Positions 37,127 to 45,589 of a stretch of DNA of 64,000 nucleotides are shown here, piece after piece (position 1 is the first letter of the stretch; each line of letters starts with the position of its first letter). Made by a program: the position numbers and the translations under genes. The stretch is from Anaeromassilibacillus sp. An172. GTDB lineage: Bacteria; Bacillota; Clostridia; Oscillospirales; Acutalibacteraceae. The stretch covers positions 1-64,000 of the forward strand of contig NZ_NFKS01000008.1 of the NCBI RefSeq assembly GCF_002160515.1. Direction: 5' to 3'. The notes below the pieces were generated by a model, which saw only the letters and a program-made list of their open reading frames with translations, made no database searches and was not told the DNA's origin.

Positions 37127-37297
37127 ATTCTCACCTGATTGCTTAGAAATTTTAAATCTTAATATATTATAAAATATTGTGAAATGTATTTCAATATGAA
37201 AAAAATTATGTTATCATATTTTTAAGTAACAATACAAAACAGACATATATTTTTCACATTGGTAAATTAAGATAAGCTTATCACAGGAGGGATATTT

Positions 37298-37975
37298 ATG
37301 AGTAAAATATTGGTAGTAGATGATGAATTCAGAATAAGAGAACTTATAAAGAAATATGCAGTTTTTGAGGGCCACACAGTTGAAGAGGCTGTAGACGGAA
37401 TACAGGCTATTTCTATATGCAATCAACAGGATTTTGACCTGATTATTATGGACGTTATGATGCCTGAGCTGGACGGTTTTTCCGCCTGCCGTGAAATAAG
37501 AAAGAAAAAATCAACCCCGATTATTATGCTTTCTGCAAGGGGCGAGGAATACGATAAAATCCACGGCTTCGAGCTTGGCATTGACGACTATGTTGTAAAG
37601 CCTTTCTCACCCAGAGAGCTTATGCTCCGTGTAAACGCAGTTTTGAAGCGCACAGGCGGCGGTGAAAACGGCGAAAAGAGAGATGTTTTTGAATACAAGA
37701 CACTGCACGTTGATTTCAGCGGCAGAATTGTAACCGTTGACGGAAAACGTGCCGAAATGACTCCAAAAGAGTACGAGCTGTTTTTCTATATGGTTAAGAA
37801 CAAGGGACTTGCCCTTACCAGAGAAAAGCTTATCAGTGAAGTATGGGGATATGATTTCTTCGGTGACGACAGAACCCTTGACACACACATTAAACTCCTT
37901 AGAAAGAGCCTTGGCCCTTACGCAAGCTGTATTGTAACACTTCGAGGGGTGGGATATAGATTTGAAACAAATTAA
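37298..37975 (+). CDS. OmpR/PhoB family response regulator (second system)
   Basis: The 225-residue protein has a receiver domain with D52 in IIMDVMMPELDG and a winged helix ending in GVGYRFETN. The ATG follows ACAGGAGGG. Its end overlaps the kinase start by 14 bases, so translation is coupled. The signal is unknown. Confidence 0.9.
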   Translation: MSKILVVDDEFRIRELIKKYAVFEGHTVEEAVDGIQAISICNQQDFDLIIMDVMMPELDGFSACREIRKKKSTPIIMLSARGEEYDKIHGFELGIDDYVVKPFSPRELMLRVNAVLKRTGGGENGEKRDVFEYKTLHVDFSGRIVTVDGKRAEMTPKEYELFFYMVKNKGLALTREKLISEVWGYDFFGDDRTLDTHIKLLRKSLGPYASCIVTLRGVGYRFETN

Positions 37976-39665
37976 ACATAAATTTTCAAACATGCCCCTG
38001 CGCTACAGGGTTGTAATGTACTTTCTTCTGTTTTCATTTATAATGCTTATTCTTCTTTGGCTTTTTCAAACTGTGTTTTTTAAAGGCTTTTACAGGTCTG
38101 TAAAAATCTCACAGGTTGAATCCTGCGCAAAGAATATAATTACCATGATGCAGGGAACTGAGGACGACGAGGGCGTTAACGTGGACAAGGTAAGCGCTAT
38201 GGTGGAATATATCTACGAGCAGAACGACATGATGGTTGCTCTTTATGATTTGAACACCAACTTTGCCATGAGTATATGCTCCTCGGATGTTCCTGAAAAC
38301 CTCGAGAAAATAAGCGGTTCGGATGTTATAAGATATCGAAATATGGCAATACAAAACGGCGGAACGTATCTTGAATACCAGCATAAAGCATTAAATGAGG
38401 ACAGCGGAAGCCTTGAAAAGTATGCGGCTGAATCTGTTACATATTCCGAAGTGTTTATGGATTCGGGAAACGGCCGTTACATGATAACAATCCGCTCTAT
38501 CATTACGCCTTTTAACAGCGTTGTGGACACACTGAGAAATCAGCTTATAATAATCTCCGCAATACTTGTTGTTCTAAGCGTTATGCTTTCAATAATAGTT
38601 TCAAACCTTATTACAAGACCTATTATTAAAACAAACAAAGCCGCAAAGGAACTTGCAAAACAGAATTATGATGTTAAGTTTGAAAGCGACGGATATTTGG
38701 AAATCCGTGAGCTGAACGACACCTTAAACTTTGCCGCCCGAGAGCTTACCAAGGTTGAAAAGCTCAGGCAGGACCTTATCGCCAACATTTCCCACGACCT
38801 GAGAACCCCTCTTACAATGATTACAGGCTACGGCGAGGTTATAAGGGATTTACCGGGAGAAAACACACCTGAAAATATTCAGATTATTATAGACGAAGCC
38901 ACACGCCTTAACGAGCTGGTAACCGACCTGCTGGATATTTCAAAGCTCCAGTCCGGCGCTATGCAGCTTGTGCGCACTGACTTCTCCCTTACAAAATGTA
39001 TCGAGGAGATTTTCAACCGTTACACAAAGCTTATCGAGCAGAACCACTACAATATTGTTTTCAACTACAAAGAGGACGTTATAATCAACGCCGACGATGT
39101 AAAGATAAAGCAGGTTATCTATAACCTTATAAACAACGCCATAAACTATGTGGGCGACGACAAGACCGTTATTGTAACTCAGATTGCCGACAAAAACTTT
39201 GTCCGTGTTGAGGTTACAGACCACGGTGTGGGCATTGACCCTGACAAGCTTGAATACATCTGGGACAGATATTACAAGGTTGACAAGGCTCATAAATCTG
39301 CCGTTATCGGCACAGGCTTGGGACTTTCCATAGTTAAGAACATTTTGGAGCTTCACAATGCAAGGTTCGGAGTTAAGAGCAAGCTGGGCGCCGGAAGCAC
39401 ATTCTGGTTTGAACTGCCTGTTCAGTCCATAAAGAACAAGCACTACATGACCCAGAAAATAGACGCCCTTGAGATTTCCGAGGAAAGCACCATAAACGCA
39501 GAGGTGGTTGACCTTTCAAAGAAGCCGTCAAAGAAAAAGGAAACTGCAAAAAAACGCAAAAAATCCGATGAACAGCCGGAACAGAACACCGAAATAGACG
39601 ATGCGGAAATCTATGAATATGAGGTTTCAGGACATAAGGAAAATACTGAACCGGAGTCCACGTAA
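37962..39665 (+). CDS. Sensor histidine kinase with lysine-rich C-terminal tail
   Basis: The 567-residue kinase has helices at about 17-38 and 194-214 around a sensor domain of roughly 155 residues, a HAMP domain, HisKA with H278 in ISHDLRTPL, and an ATPase domain with NLINNAINYVGDD, DHGVGIDPDKLEY and GTGLGLSIV. About 75 extra residues after the ATPase domain form a charged low-complexity tail (KKPSKKKETAKKRKKS, then acidic), which is not typical. The start is a TTG eight bases after GAGGGGTGGG. Confidence 0.88.
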   Translation: MKQIKHKFSNMPLRYRVVMYFLLFSFIMLILLWLFQTVFFKGFYRSVKISQVESCAKNIITMMQGTEDDEGVNVDKVSAMVEYIYEQNDMMVALYDLNTNFAMSICSSDVPENLEKISGSDVIRYRNMAIQNGGTYLEYQHKALNEDSGSLEKYAAESVTYSEVFMDSGNGRYMITIRSIITPFNSVVDTLRNQLIIISAILVVLSVMLSIIVSNLITRPIIKTNKAAKELAKQNYDVKFESDGYLEIRELNDTLNFAARELTKVEKLRQDLIANISHDLRTPLTMITGYGEVIRDLPGENTPENIQIIIDEATRLNELVTDLLDISKLQSGAMQLVRTDFSLTKCIEEIFNRYTKLIEQNHYNIVFNYKEDVIINADDVKIKQVIYNLINNAINYVGDDKTVIVTQIADKNFVRVEVTDHGVGIDPDKLEYIWDRYYKVDKAHKSAVIGTGLGLSIVKNILELHNARFGVKSKLGAGSTFWFELPVQSIKNKHYMTQKIDALEISEESTINAEVVDLSKKPSKKKETAKKRKKSDEQPEQNTEIDDAEIYEYEVSGHKENTEPEST

Positions 39666-39695
39666 AATCCTTATAATGATTAAAATGCTAAAGAT

Positions 39696-39728
39696 AATTC
39701 CCCGAGGCAGAACTTCGGGGAATTTTTA
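39696..39728 (+). terminator. Terminator of the second two-component system
   Basis: AATTCCCCGA and TCGGGGAATT arms, then TTTATA. Confidence 0.85.
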
Positions 39729-39901
39729 TATTGCCGGAAGAGGACAATTCTTAGTAAAATTTTGATTTTGTATATATTTTACAATTTAAGCTATATAATT
39801 TGTACTTGCAAACTTCTGGAAAATTTGGATAACATATTGTATTTTTTTATTATTTTGTTATAATTTATTTAAGAGGTTTAGTTAAATAAGGAGGCGTTAT
39901 T

Positions 39902-40072
39902 ATGAGAATTACTTGTATAGGTTTTTTGATTTGCCTTGTGTGCATTTTCTGCGTGGCAAGCTATCCAAACACGGCTCTTTATGTTATAGCCAACATAGGT
40001 TTTTATCTTGGTGTTCTTGTAACCGCCTACGGCATAACAAAAATCCGTGAACCGGGAGATAAAAACGATTGA
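39902..40072 (+). CDS. Small hypothetical membrane protein (56 residues)
   Basis: The ORF begins at ATG with AAGGAGGCG in front and encodes a protein with two predicted membrane segments (about 3-20 and 24-46), starting MRITCIGFLICLVCIFC and ending KIREPGDKND. A promoter-like TTGTTATAATTT precedes it and a strong terminator follows, so it is a separate small transcription unit. I do not recognise the family. Confidence 0.7.
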   Translation: MRITCIGFLICLVCIFCVASYPNTALYVIANIGFYLGVLVTAYGITKIREPGDKND

Positions 40073-40106
40073 CAAATAAATAATTATTGAATTTTTTACT
40101 GAAAAG

Positions 40107-40147
40107 AAAACCTGCGGTAATACAGAAAGCCGCAGGTTTTCTATTTT
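40107..40147 (+). terminator. Terminator of the small membrane protein gene
   Basis: AAAACCTGCGG and CCGCAGGTTTT arms, then CTATTTTTT. Confidence 0.88.
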
Positions 40148-40218
40148 TTAAAAACAAAAGTAACAACAAAGTATAAAAGGACATAGGATAAAAGGAAAAA
40201 ACTTTCAGGTGTTGAACA

Positions 40219-40773
40219 ATGGATTTCCTTTCGGGTTTTATCTTATGTCTGGGACTTTCCGCCGACTCATTTTCAATGGGGTTAAACTACGGTTTAAGAG
40301 GAATAAAAGTCCCTTTTCTCTCAAGAATAATCGTAAGCCTTGTTTCTGTTCTAAATATGTTCTTGGCTCTTTCCTTGGGCAGGCTGATACTTTGCTTTGT
40401 GGATGAAAATTTTGCCAAAGTTGTGGGATGCATAATGCTTTTTGCTCTTGGGATTTTTGTCATCTGTCAGGGCTTTTTAAAGAAAAACATATCCGGCGAT
40501 TTTGACAACAACAGAAAAATCACCTGGGCGGAGGCTCTATATGTTGGCGTCGCCCTGTCCGTGGATTCTTTTGGGGCGGGCATATGCTTTGCCGTAAGCG
40601 GAAGCGGATTTTTCTTTCTTCCCCTATGCAGCGGTGTCTGCCAGTTTTTCTTAATGCAGCTTGGCAATTTCTTCGGAAAGAAAATAAAAGACCGTTCCCG
40701 TTTTTCAAAAAAGCTTTTGGTAACTGTTTCCGGCAGTCTTATCTGCTTTATGGCTGTTTTAAGATTTTTTTAA
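40219..40773 (+). CDS. MntP/YtaF family membrane protein
   Basis: The 184-residue protein has six membrane helices in two repeats: GLSADSFSMGLNYGLRG (residues 12-28) and ALSVDSFGAGICFAVSG (about 113-129). The paired Asp-Ser-Phe motifs are those of the manganese exporter MntP and the sporulation protein YtaF. The length and the aligned linker favour YtaF, but either is possible. No yybP-ykoY leader is visible upstream here, unlike at 27.9 kb. The start ATG has no strong ribosome site (TTCAGGTG, nine bases away). Confidence 0.75.
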   Translation: MDFLSGFILCLGLSADSFSMGLNYGLRGIKVPFLSRIIVSLVSVLNMFLALSLGRLILCFVDENFAKVVGCIMLFALGIFVICQGFLKKNISGDFDNNRKITWAEALYVGVALSVDSFGAGICFAVSGSGFFFLPLCSGVCQFFLMQLGNFFGKKIKDRSRFSKKLLVTVSGSLICFMAVLRFF

Positions 40774-40916
40774 TTTTGTCTTATTGGGTATTTTTTGCCG
40801 TCTTTGGTCAATACTTAAACAGAAAGCTTTCCTTTAACTATCTATATGCTGTAAAATCTTATGTTTTTTACTTATTTTTTTCGTCAAAAAAAATTGTGAA
40901 AAATTCCGTAAACTAC

Positions 40917-40945
40917 TTGCTTTTTTCTTGAAAAAATGATATGAT
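40917..40945 (+). promoter_or_regulatory. rpsT promoter
   Basis: TTGCTT (40917-40922), 17 bases, TATGAT (40940-40945). The ribosome site AAGGAGGTG follows shortly. Confidence 0.72.
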
Positions 40946-40979
40946 AACAGCACATGACGATATTTAAGGAGGTGGGACA

Positions 40980-41240
40980 ATGCCAAACATTAAATCAGCA
41001 AAGAAGCGTGTAAAGGTTATCGCAACTAAGACAGCTCAGAATAAGGCTATCAAATCTGCTTTGAAAACAGCAGTTAAGAAGGCGTACATTGCTATTGATA
41101 CAAACGCTGACAACAAGGCTGAGGCAGTTAGTCTTGCTGTTAAGAAGATTGATCAGGCTGCAGCAAAGGGTATCATGCACAAGAACACAGCTGCAAGAAG
41201 CAAGTCTGCTCTCGCTAAGAGACTCAATGCTTCCGCATAA
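40980..41240 (+). CDS. rpsT: 30S ribosomal protein S20
   Basis: The 86-residue, lysine-rich protein starts [12 protein letters not shown] and ends [18 protein letters not shown], matching S20 throughout. It binds 16S rRNA early in 30S assembly. The ATG follows AAGGAGGTG. Codon use is biased toward major codons, as expected. Confidence 0.97.
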   Translation: MPNIKSAKKRVKVIATKTAQNKAIKSALKTAVKKAYIAIDTNADNKAEAVSLAVKKIDQAAAKGIMHKNTAARSKSALAKRLNASA

Positions 41241-41262
41241 TAGCAAATACGAAATTAACGCT

Positions 41263-41296
41263 AAAAGCAGAGCCACACGCCCTGCTTTTTTTGTTT
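41263..41296 (+). terminator. rpsT terminator
   Basis: AAAAGCAG and CTGCTTTT arms, then a long T-rich run. Confidence 0.85.
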
Positions 41297-41388
41297 TTTT
41301 ATTGACTTTTTATAAAAAAAGTTTTATTATTATAACAGAGAATTTTGTGTTCTTTTTTATTTAAAATTTAGAAAACGGAGGGTTTCAA

Positions 41389-41541
41389 ATGAGCAAGAAC
41401 GGAAAATTGGGATTGATTATCGGAGTTATCTCTGCAGTTGCCGCTGTTACAGCCGCAATTACAGCATTTCTGATTGTCAGAGAAAAGAAAAAGAGAGATG
41501 AGGAAGAGCTTGACCGTTATCTGGACTGCTCTATCCAATGA
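41389..41541 (+). CDS. Small membrane protein (50 residues)
   Basis: The ATG lies eight bases after ACGGAGGG and encodes one transmembrane helix (about 7-27, GLIIGVISAVAAVTAAITAFLIV) with a charged cytoplasmic tail (REKKKRDEEELDRYL). I do not recognise the family. A repeat cluster begins right after the stop. Confidence 0.72.
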   Translation: MSKNGKLGLIIGVISAVAAVTAAITAFLIVREKKKRDEEELDRYLDCSIQ

Positions 41542-41544
41542 TTT

Positions 41545-41826
41545 TTGGTTCCGACGTGCAAAGGTTTTTCTATGAAATCAACTTCTGCACACGTCGGGTG
41601 AGACGTTTTCTTTAATATGTTAGAATGGCTCACTCTATCAAGGGTGAGCTTTTTTATTTCCGCTATGCCTAAGTTTTAATTAACGGTAAGGTTCAGCACT
41701 CGGCGGCGAGTTTTTTAGTTCCGACGTGCAAAGGTTTTTCTATGAAATCAGCTGCTGCACACGTCGGACGAGACGTTTTCTTTAATATGTTAGAATGGCT
41801 CACTCTTAAATAGGGTGGGCTTTTTA
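41545..41826 (+). repeat. Intergenic hairpin repeat cluster 8 (tandem ACGTG-type copies)
   Basis: Two nearly identical A-B units lie 170 bases apart: CCGACGTG 41551-41558 pairing with CACGTCGG 41590-41597, and 41721-41728 with 41760-41767. The loops differ at only two or three bases. Each is followed by GAGACGTTTTCTTTAATATGTTAG and a GGCTCACTCT...AGGGTGAGC hairpin with T-run, that is, a B tail that works as a terminator. A remnant (TTTCCGCTATGCC...CACTCGGCGGCGAG) lies between them. Confidence 0.88.
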
Positions 41827-41978
41827 ATTTTAAAAGTGAATCCATACAATGATAGTTCTATAAAAGAATAATAGAGTGGTAAACCGATGTTGTGTTATAA
41901 CCTTCAATAAAAAATATATCCCCCTTAACGTAATTTGCATATCATGTATTGAGCCATAGTTTGTAAAGGAGGGTGTCT

Positions 41979-42539
41979 ATGACGGTTGAACAGATAGACA
42001 GCTCAAAGGTGCTGATTTCTCTATGCAACGAGGATTTAACGGAATATTCTCTGCGGTTTGACACCATGAGTTTTAACGACCCGCATTCAAGAAGAATACT
42101 CAACAAGCTTTTAACTATAGCCTGCGGAAAAACAGGCATAAAACAGGAAAAGGACAAATCTATGCTGGTGGAGGCTATGCCCCACAGCAACGGCTGTCTT
42201 ATCCTTTTGACCATGAATCACAAAAAGAAAAAAAGAACCGTATACCGCATAAAAAAGAACTCTTCCGGCTGGTGCTGTCGCTTTAAAAACGCCGAGGACT
42301 TTTTATGCTCATTGGAAAAGCTTTCCGAGAAAAAGGAAACATTATACCGTGTGTCAGCTTATCTTTTCGGTGAAAGCTATTATATGTTTATTGAACAGTC
42401 AAAACTGCCGGAAAAAACCACGGAAATTTTAAGCGAGTTCGGAAGACTGAGAAAAAGAGAACTGCTTTTTTCCAAAAGACTTTCCGAGGGCGGCAAGCTC
42501 TTGTTTTTTAAACCAAAATTTACAGGCAACCTTTGGTAA
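41979..42539 (+). CDS. mecA: MecA family adaptor protein
   Basis: The 186-residue protein begins MTVEQIDSSKVLISLCNEDL and has a short N-terminal substrate-binding region and a C-terminal ClpC-binding domain, as in MecA/YpbH. MecA delivers substrates to the ClpCP protease and assembles ClpC. The ATG lies after AAAGGAGGG. The ctsR-mcsA-mcsB operon at 62.9 kb supplies the regulatory side of the same proteolysis machinery. Confidence 0.82.
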   Translation: MTVEQIDSSKVLISLCNEDLTEYSLRFDTMSFNDPHSRRILNKLLTIACGKTGIKQEKDKSMLVEAMPHSNGCLILLTMNHKKKKRTVYRIKKNSSGWCCRFKNAEDFLCSLEKLSEKKETLYRVSAYLFGESYYMFIEQSKLPEKTTEILSEFGRLRKRELLFSKRLSEGGKLLFFKPKFTGNLW

Positions 42540-42575
42540 AAATGATAATTATTATTGTTTTATTCAACTATCCTG

Positions 42576-42604
42576 TTGACAACAGCAATCCAAGGTAGTA
42601 TAAT
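42576..42604 (+). promoter_or_regulatory. Consensus sigma-A promoter of the hydrogenase-maturation leader
   Basis: TTGACA (42576-42581), 17 bases, TATAAT (42599-42604): both hexamers match the consensus. The predicted transcript start falls at the first bases of the structured RNA. Confidence 0.88.
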
Positions 42605-42609
42605 TTAAT

Positions 42610-42739
42610 AAACGCAGAATCTCGATGGTGTTTCGGAGAGCTTGTGCCTGAAAAATATTAAATCTGCTGACAATAAGGGTTAGCCCGAGTTAAAAGCCGA
42701 GGATTTGCACAGGAATAGTGTACCTGTATATATGCGTTT
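42610..42739 (+). ncRNA. Structured leader RNA of unknown class upstream of the TM1266-hydE-hydG genes
   Basis: The 130-base element is closed by AAACGCA (42610-42616) pairing with TGCGTTT (42733-42739). Inside are CTTGTGC 42641-42647 pairing with GCACAGG 42707-42713, extended by AAATC/GATTT; a local hairpin TCTC...GAGA (42620-42639); and GCTGAC/GTTAGC (about 42665-42683). A terminator follows at once, before the first gene. This layout (strong promoter, closed aptamer-like fold, terminator, gene) is that of a riboswitch, although an independent small RNA cannot be excluded. It matches none of the classes I can recall. Confidence 0.6.
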
Positions 42740-42743
42740 TGGC

Positions 42744-42780
42744 TCCCGTATACCCTTTTGGTGTACGGGACTTTTTATTT
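42744..42780 (+). terminator. Terminator/expression platform after the leader RNA
   Basis: CCCGTATACCC (42745-42755) pairs with GGTGTACGGG (42760-42769) over TTTT, then CTTTTTATTTT. Confidence 0.88.
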
Positions 42781-42808
42781 TATAATTGTTTTGCGGATAG
42801 GAAAAGCG

Positions 42809-43087
42809 GTGATTAAAATAGACAGATTGGCTCAGATAGGAATAATAATTCAGGATATCACAGCGGCGGACAGGGTAAACGATATACTCCACGACTATTC
42901 CTCATATATTGTGGGAAGAATGGGACTGCCCTACAAAAAATACGGCGTTATGGTGATAAGCATAATTATTGACGCTCCGGTGGAGATAATAAGTGCATTG
43001 ACAGGCAAGCTGGGAATGATTAAAAACGTAACCGCAAAGTCTGTTATGTCTAAACTTGATATACCAACACTGTCGGAGGAAAAATGA
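42809..43087 (+). CDS. TM1266-type iron-only hydrogenase system regulator
   Basis: The 92-residue protein has an ACT-like/NikR C-terminal-like fold pattern (QIGIIIQDITAADRVNDIL and GVMVISIIIDAPVEIISALTGKLGMI). TM1266 family members accompany [FeFe]-hydrogenase maturation genes as putative regulators. The chosen start is a GTG after AGGAAAA. Its stop overlaps the hydE start (ATGA), so it is coupled. It is first in the hydE-hydG operon. Confidence 0.8.
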   Translation: MIKIDRLAQIGIIIQDITAADRVNDILHDYSSYIVGRMGLPYKKYGVMVISIIIDAPVEIISALTGKLGMIKNVTAKSVMSKLDIPTLSEEK

Positions 43088-44151
43088 AAGACATCAGACT
43101 GATTGAAAATTTAAAAAATACCATAATTTCACTAGATAAGGGTGAAATGCCGGAAGTATCCGACCTGGTGCTTCTCCTTGAAAATTACAGAGAGCCGGAA
43201 ATATTCGGTTTTGCCAGAGATTTGGGCAGAGAAAAAGCCTTGGAAAATTACGGCAACAATGTGTTTATCAGAGGACTTATAGAGGTTTCAAACTACTGTA
43301 CCAAAAACTGTTTTTACTGCGGAATACGCTGCGGCAATAAGGAAGCTCAAAGATACAGACTGGATTTTGAGGATATTATGAACTGCTGTGAAAGCGGCTA
43401 CAATGCAGGCTTTCGCACCTTTGTAATGCAGGGCGGCGAGGACCCGGTTTTTAACGACGATTTTGTGTGCCGAACCGTTGCCGCAATTAAAAATAAATAT
43501 CCCGACTGCGCAGTGACCCTTTCCCTGGGAGAGAGAAGCTACAGCTCCTATAAGCTGCTGAAAGAGGCAGGCGCAGACAGATATCTTTTAAGGCACGAAA
43601 CAGCCACAAAGGAGCATTACGAAAAGCTTCATCCCAAAAGCTCATCCTTTGAAAACAGAATGGAATGTCTTTATTATTTGAAAGAGCTGGGATATCAGAC
43701 AGGCGCAGGATTTATGGTGGGTTCGCCTTGGCAGACTATGGAAAATCTTGCAAACGACCTGATATTTTTAAAGGGATTTCAGCCCCACATGGTTGGCATA
43801 GGGCCTTTCCTTCCCCACAGTCAGACACCTTTCAGAGATTTTCCAAAGGGAAGCGCAGAACTCACCCTGTTTATTTTAAGCCTTGTGAGAATTATGCTGC
43901 CTAAGGTTTTGCTTCCTGCCACTACAGCCCTGGGAACAAGAGAAGAGGGCGGCAGAGAAAGAGGAATTCTCCACGGTGCAAATGTTATTATGCCTAACCT
44001 TTCACCGGTTGAGGTGAGAAAAAAATATATGCTGTACGACAACAAGCTGTCAAGCGGAGCGGAAGCCTCTGAGGGCTTGGAAATTTTGAGAAAATCCCTT
44101 GAGAAAATAGGATATGAAATCCCTGTATCAAGGGGAGATTGTTTAAAATAA
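43084..44151 (+). CDS. hydE: [FeFe] hydrogenase H-cluster radical SAM maturase HydE
   Basis: The 355-residue enzyme has a radical SAM cluster motif with C72, C76 and C79 (YCTKNCFYCG), followed by a BATS-like C-terminal region. HydE contributes to the dithiomethylamine bridge and the diiron precursor of the H-cluster. It overlaps TM1266 and lies 19 bases ahead of hydG. Confidence 0.93.
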   Translation: MKDIRLIENLKNTIISLDKGEMPEVSDLVLLLENYREPEIFGFARDLGREKALENYGNNVFIRGLIEVSNYCTKNCFYCGIRCGNKEAQRYRLDFEDIMNCCESGYNAGFRTFVMQGGEDPVFNDDFVCRTVAAIKNKYPDCAVTLSLGERSYSSYKLLKEAGADRYLLRHETATKEHYEKLHPKSSSFENRMECLYYLKELGYQTGAGFMVGSPWQTMENLANDLIFLKGFQPHMVGIGPFLPHSQTPFRDFPKGSAELTLFILSLVRIMLPKVLLPATTALGTREEGGRERGILHGANVIMPNLSPVEVRKKYMLYDNKLSSGAEASEGLEILRKSLEKIGYEIPVSRGDCLK

Positions 44152-44170
44152 AGATAAAGGAGATAAAGTT

Positions 44171-45589
44171 ATGTACGACGTAAAATCACCAAAGGCTGAA
44201 GAATTTATCAGCCACGAGGAAATACTTGATACACTTAAATATGCAGAGGAAAACAAGCACAACGCCCAGCTTATAGATGAGATTTTGGCAAAGGCTGCAC
44301 TTAGAAAAGGCCTTTCCCACAGAGAAGCCGCAGTTTTGCTTGAGTGCGATATACCAGAGAAAAACGAGCTTATTTTTGCATTGGCAAAGGAGATAAAGCA
44401 GGAATTTTACGGCAACAGAATTGTTATGTTCGCTCCCCTTTATCTTTCCAACTACTGTGTAAACGGCTGTCTTTACTGCCCTTACCACTACAAAAACAAG
44501 CACATTGCAAGAAAGAAGCTTACCCAGGAGGAAATCGTAAAAGAGGTTGTGGCTTTGCAGGATATGGGTCACAAAAGACTTGCCCTTGAAGCAGGCGAAG
44601 ACCCTGTAAACAATCCTATTGAATACATTCTTGACTGTATCAAGACTATTTACAGCATCAAGCACAAAAACGGCGCAATCAGACGTGTTAACGTAAACAT
44701 TGCCGCAACAACTGTTGAAAACTACAGAAAGCTTAAAGAAGCCGGCATTGGCACATATATTCTTTTCCAGGAAACATACCACAAGGAAAATTACGAAATG
44801 CTCCACCCAACAGGCCCTAAGCACAACTATGCATACCACACAGAGGCTATGGACAGAGCTATGGACGGCGGTATCGACGACGTAGGTCTCGGCGTTCTTT
44901 TCGGACTTAACCTTTACAGATACGACTTTGTAGGACTTTTGATGCACGCTGAACACTTGGAAGCTGCAAAAGGCGTAGGCCCTCACACAATCAGCGTTCC
45001 ACGTGTATGTAAGGCTGACGACATTGACCCTGAAGCTTTTGACAACGGTATCGACGATGATACATTTGCAAAGATTGTTGCATGTATCAGAATTTCCGTT
45101 CCATACACAGGAATGATTATCTCCACAAGAGAAAGCCCGAAATGCAGAGAGAGAGTATTGGAGCTTGGTATTTCTCAGATAAGCGGCGGTTCAAGAACCA
45201 GCGTTGGCGGTTACGCCGAGGAAGAGCCTGAGGAGGAAAACTCCGCTCAGTTCGACGTTTCCGACAGAAGAACTCTCGACCAGGTTGTAAACTGGCTTAT
45301 GAAGCTGGGTCATATTCCGAGCTTCTGCACAGCCTGCTACAGAGAGGGCAGAACCGGCGACAGATTTATGAGCCTTGTTAAGAGCGGTCAGATTGCAAAC
45401 TGCTGTCAGCCAAACGCTTTGATGACCTTGAAAGAATACCTTGAGGACTATGCTTCTGAGGAGACAAAGAAAAACGGCGAAGCTCTTATTGCCAAAGAGA
45501 TAAATAACATTCCAAAGGAAAAAGTAAAAGACATAGTAAAACAGCACCTTATCGAAATCGAACAAGGTCAAAGAGATTTCCGCCTTTAA
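44171..45589 (+). CDS. hydG: [FeFe] hydrogenase H-cluster radical SAM maturase HydG
   Basis: The 472-residue tyrosine lyase makes CO and cyanide for the H-cluster. It has a radical SAM motif with C96, C100 and C103 (YCVNGCLYCPYHYKN), and the second, C-terminal cluster site in CTACYREGRTGDRF with the CCQPNA stretch. The ATG follows AAGGAG. A 600-base repeat cluster separates it from hydF. No hydrogenase structural gene (hydA) is present in the window. Confidence 0.95.
   Translation: MYDVKSPKAEEFISHEEILDTLKYAEENKHNAQLIDEILAKAALRKGLSHREAAVLLECDIPEKNELIFALAKEIKQEFYGNRIVMFAPLYLSNYCVNGCLYCPYHYKNKHIARKKLTQEEIVKEVVALQDMGHKRLALEAGEDPVNNPIEYILDCIKTIYSIKHKNGAIRRVNVNIAATTVENYRKLKEAGIGTYILFQETYHKENYEMLHPTGPKHNYAYHTEAMDRAMDGGIDDVGLGVLFGLNLYRYDFVGLLMHAEHLEAAKGVGPHTISVPRVCKADDIDPEAFDNGIDDDTFAKIVACIRISVPYTGMIISTRESPKCRERVLELGISQISGGSRTSVGGYAEEEPEEENSAQFDVSDRRTLDQVVNWLMKLGHIPSFCTACYREGRTGDRFMSLVKSGQIANCCQPNALMTLKEYLEDYASEETKKNGEALIAKEINNIPKEKVKDIVKQHLIEIEQGQRDFRL

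Noticed and set aside
40077-40218. yybP-ykoY riboswitch ahead of the MntP/YtaF gene
   Set aside because: The region holds only the terminator of the small upstream gene and lacks the GGGGAGUAGC element.
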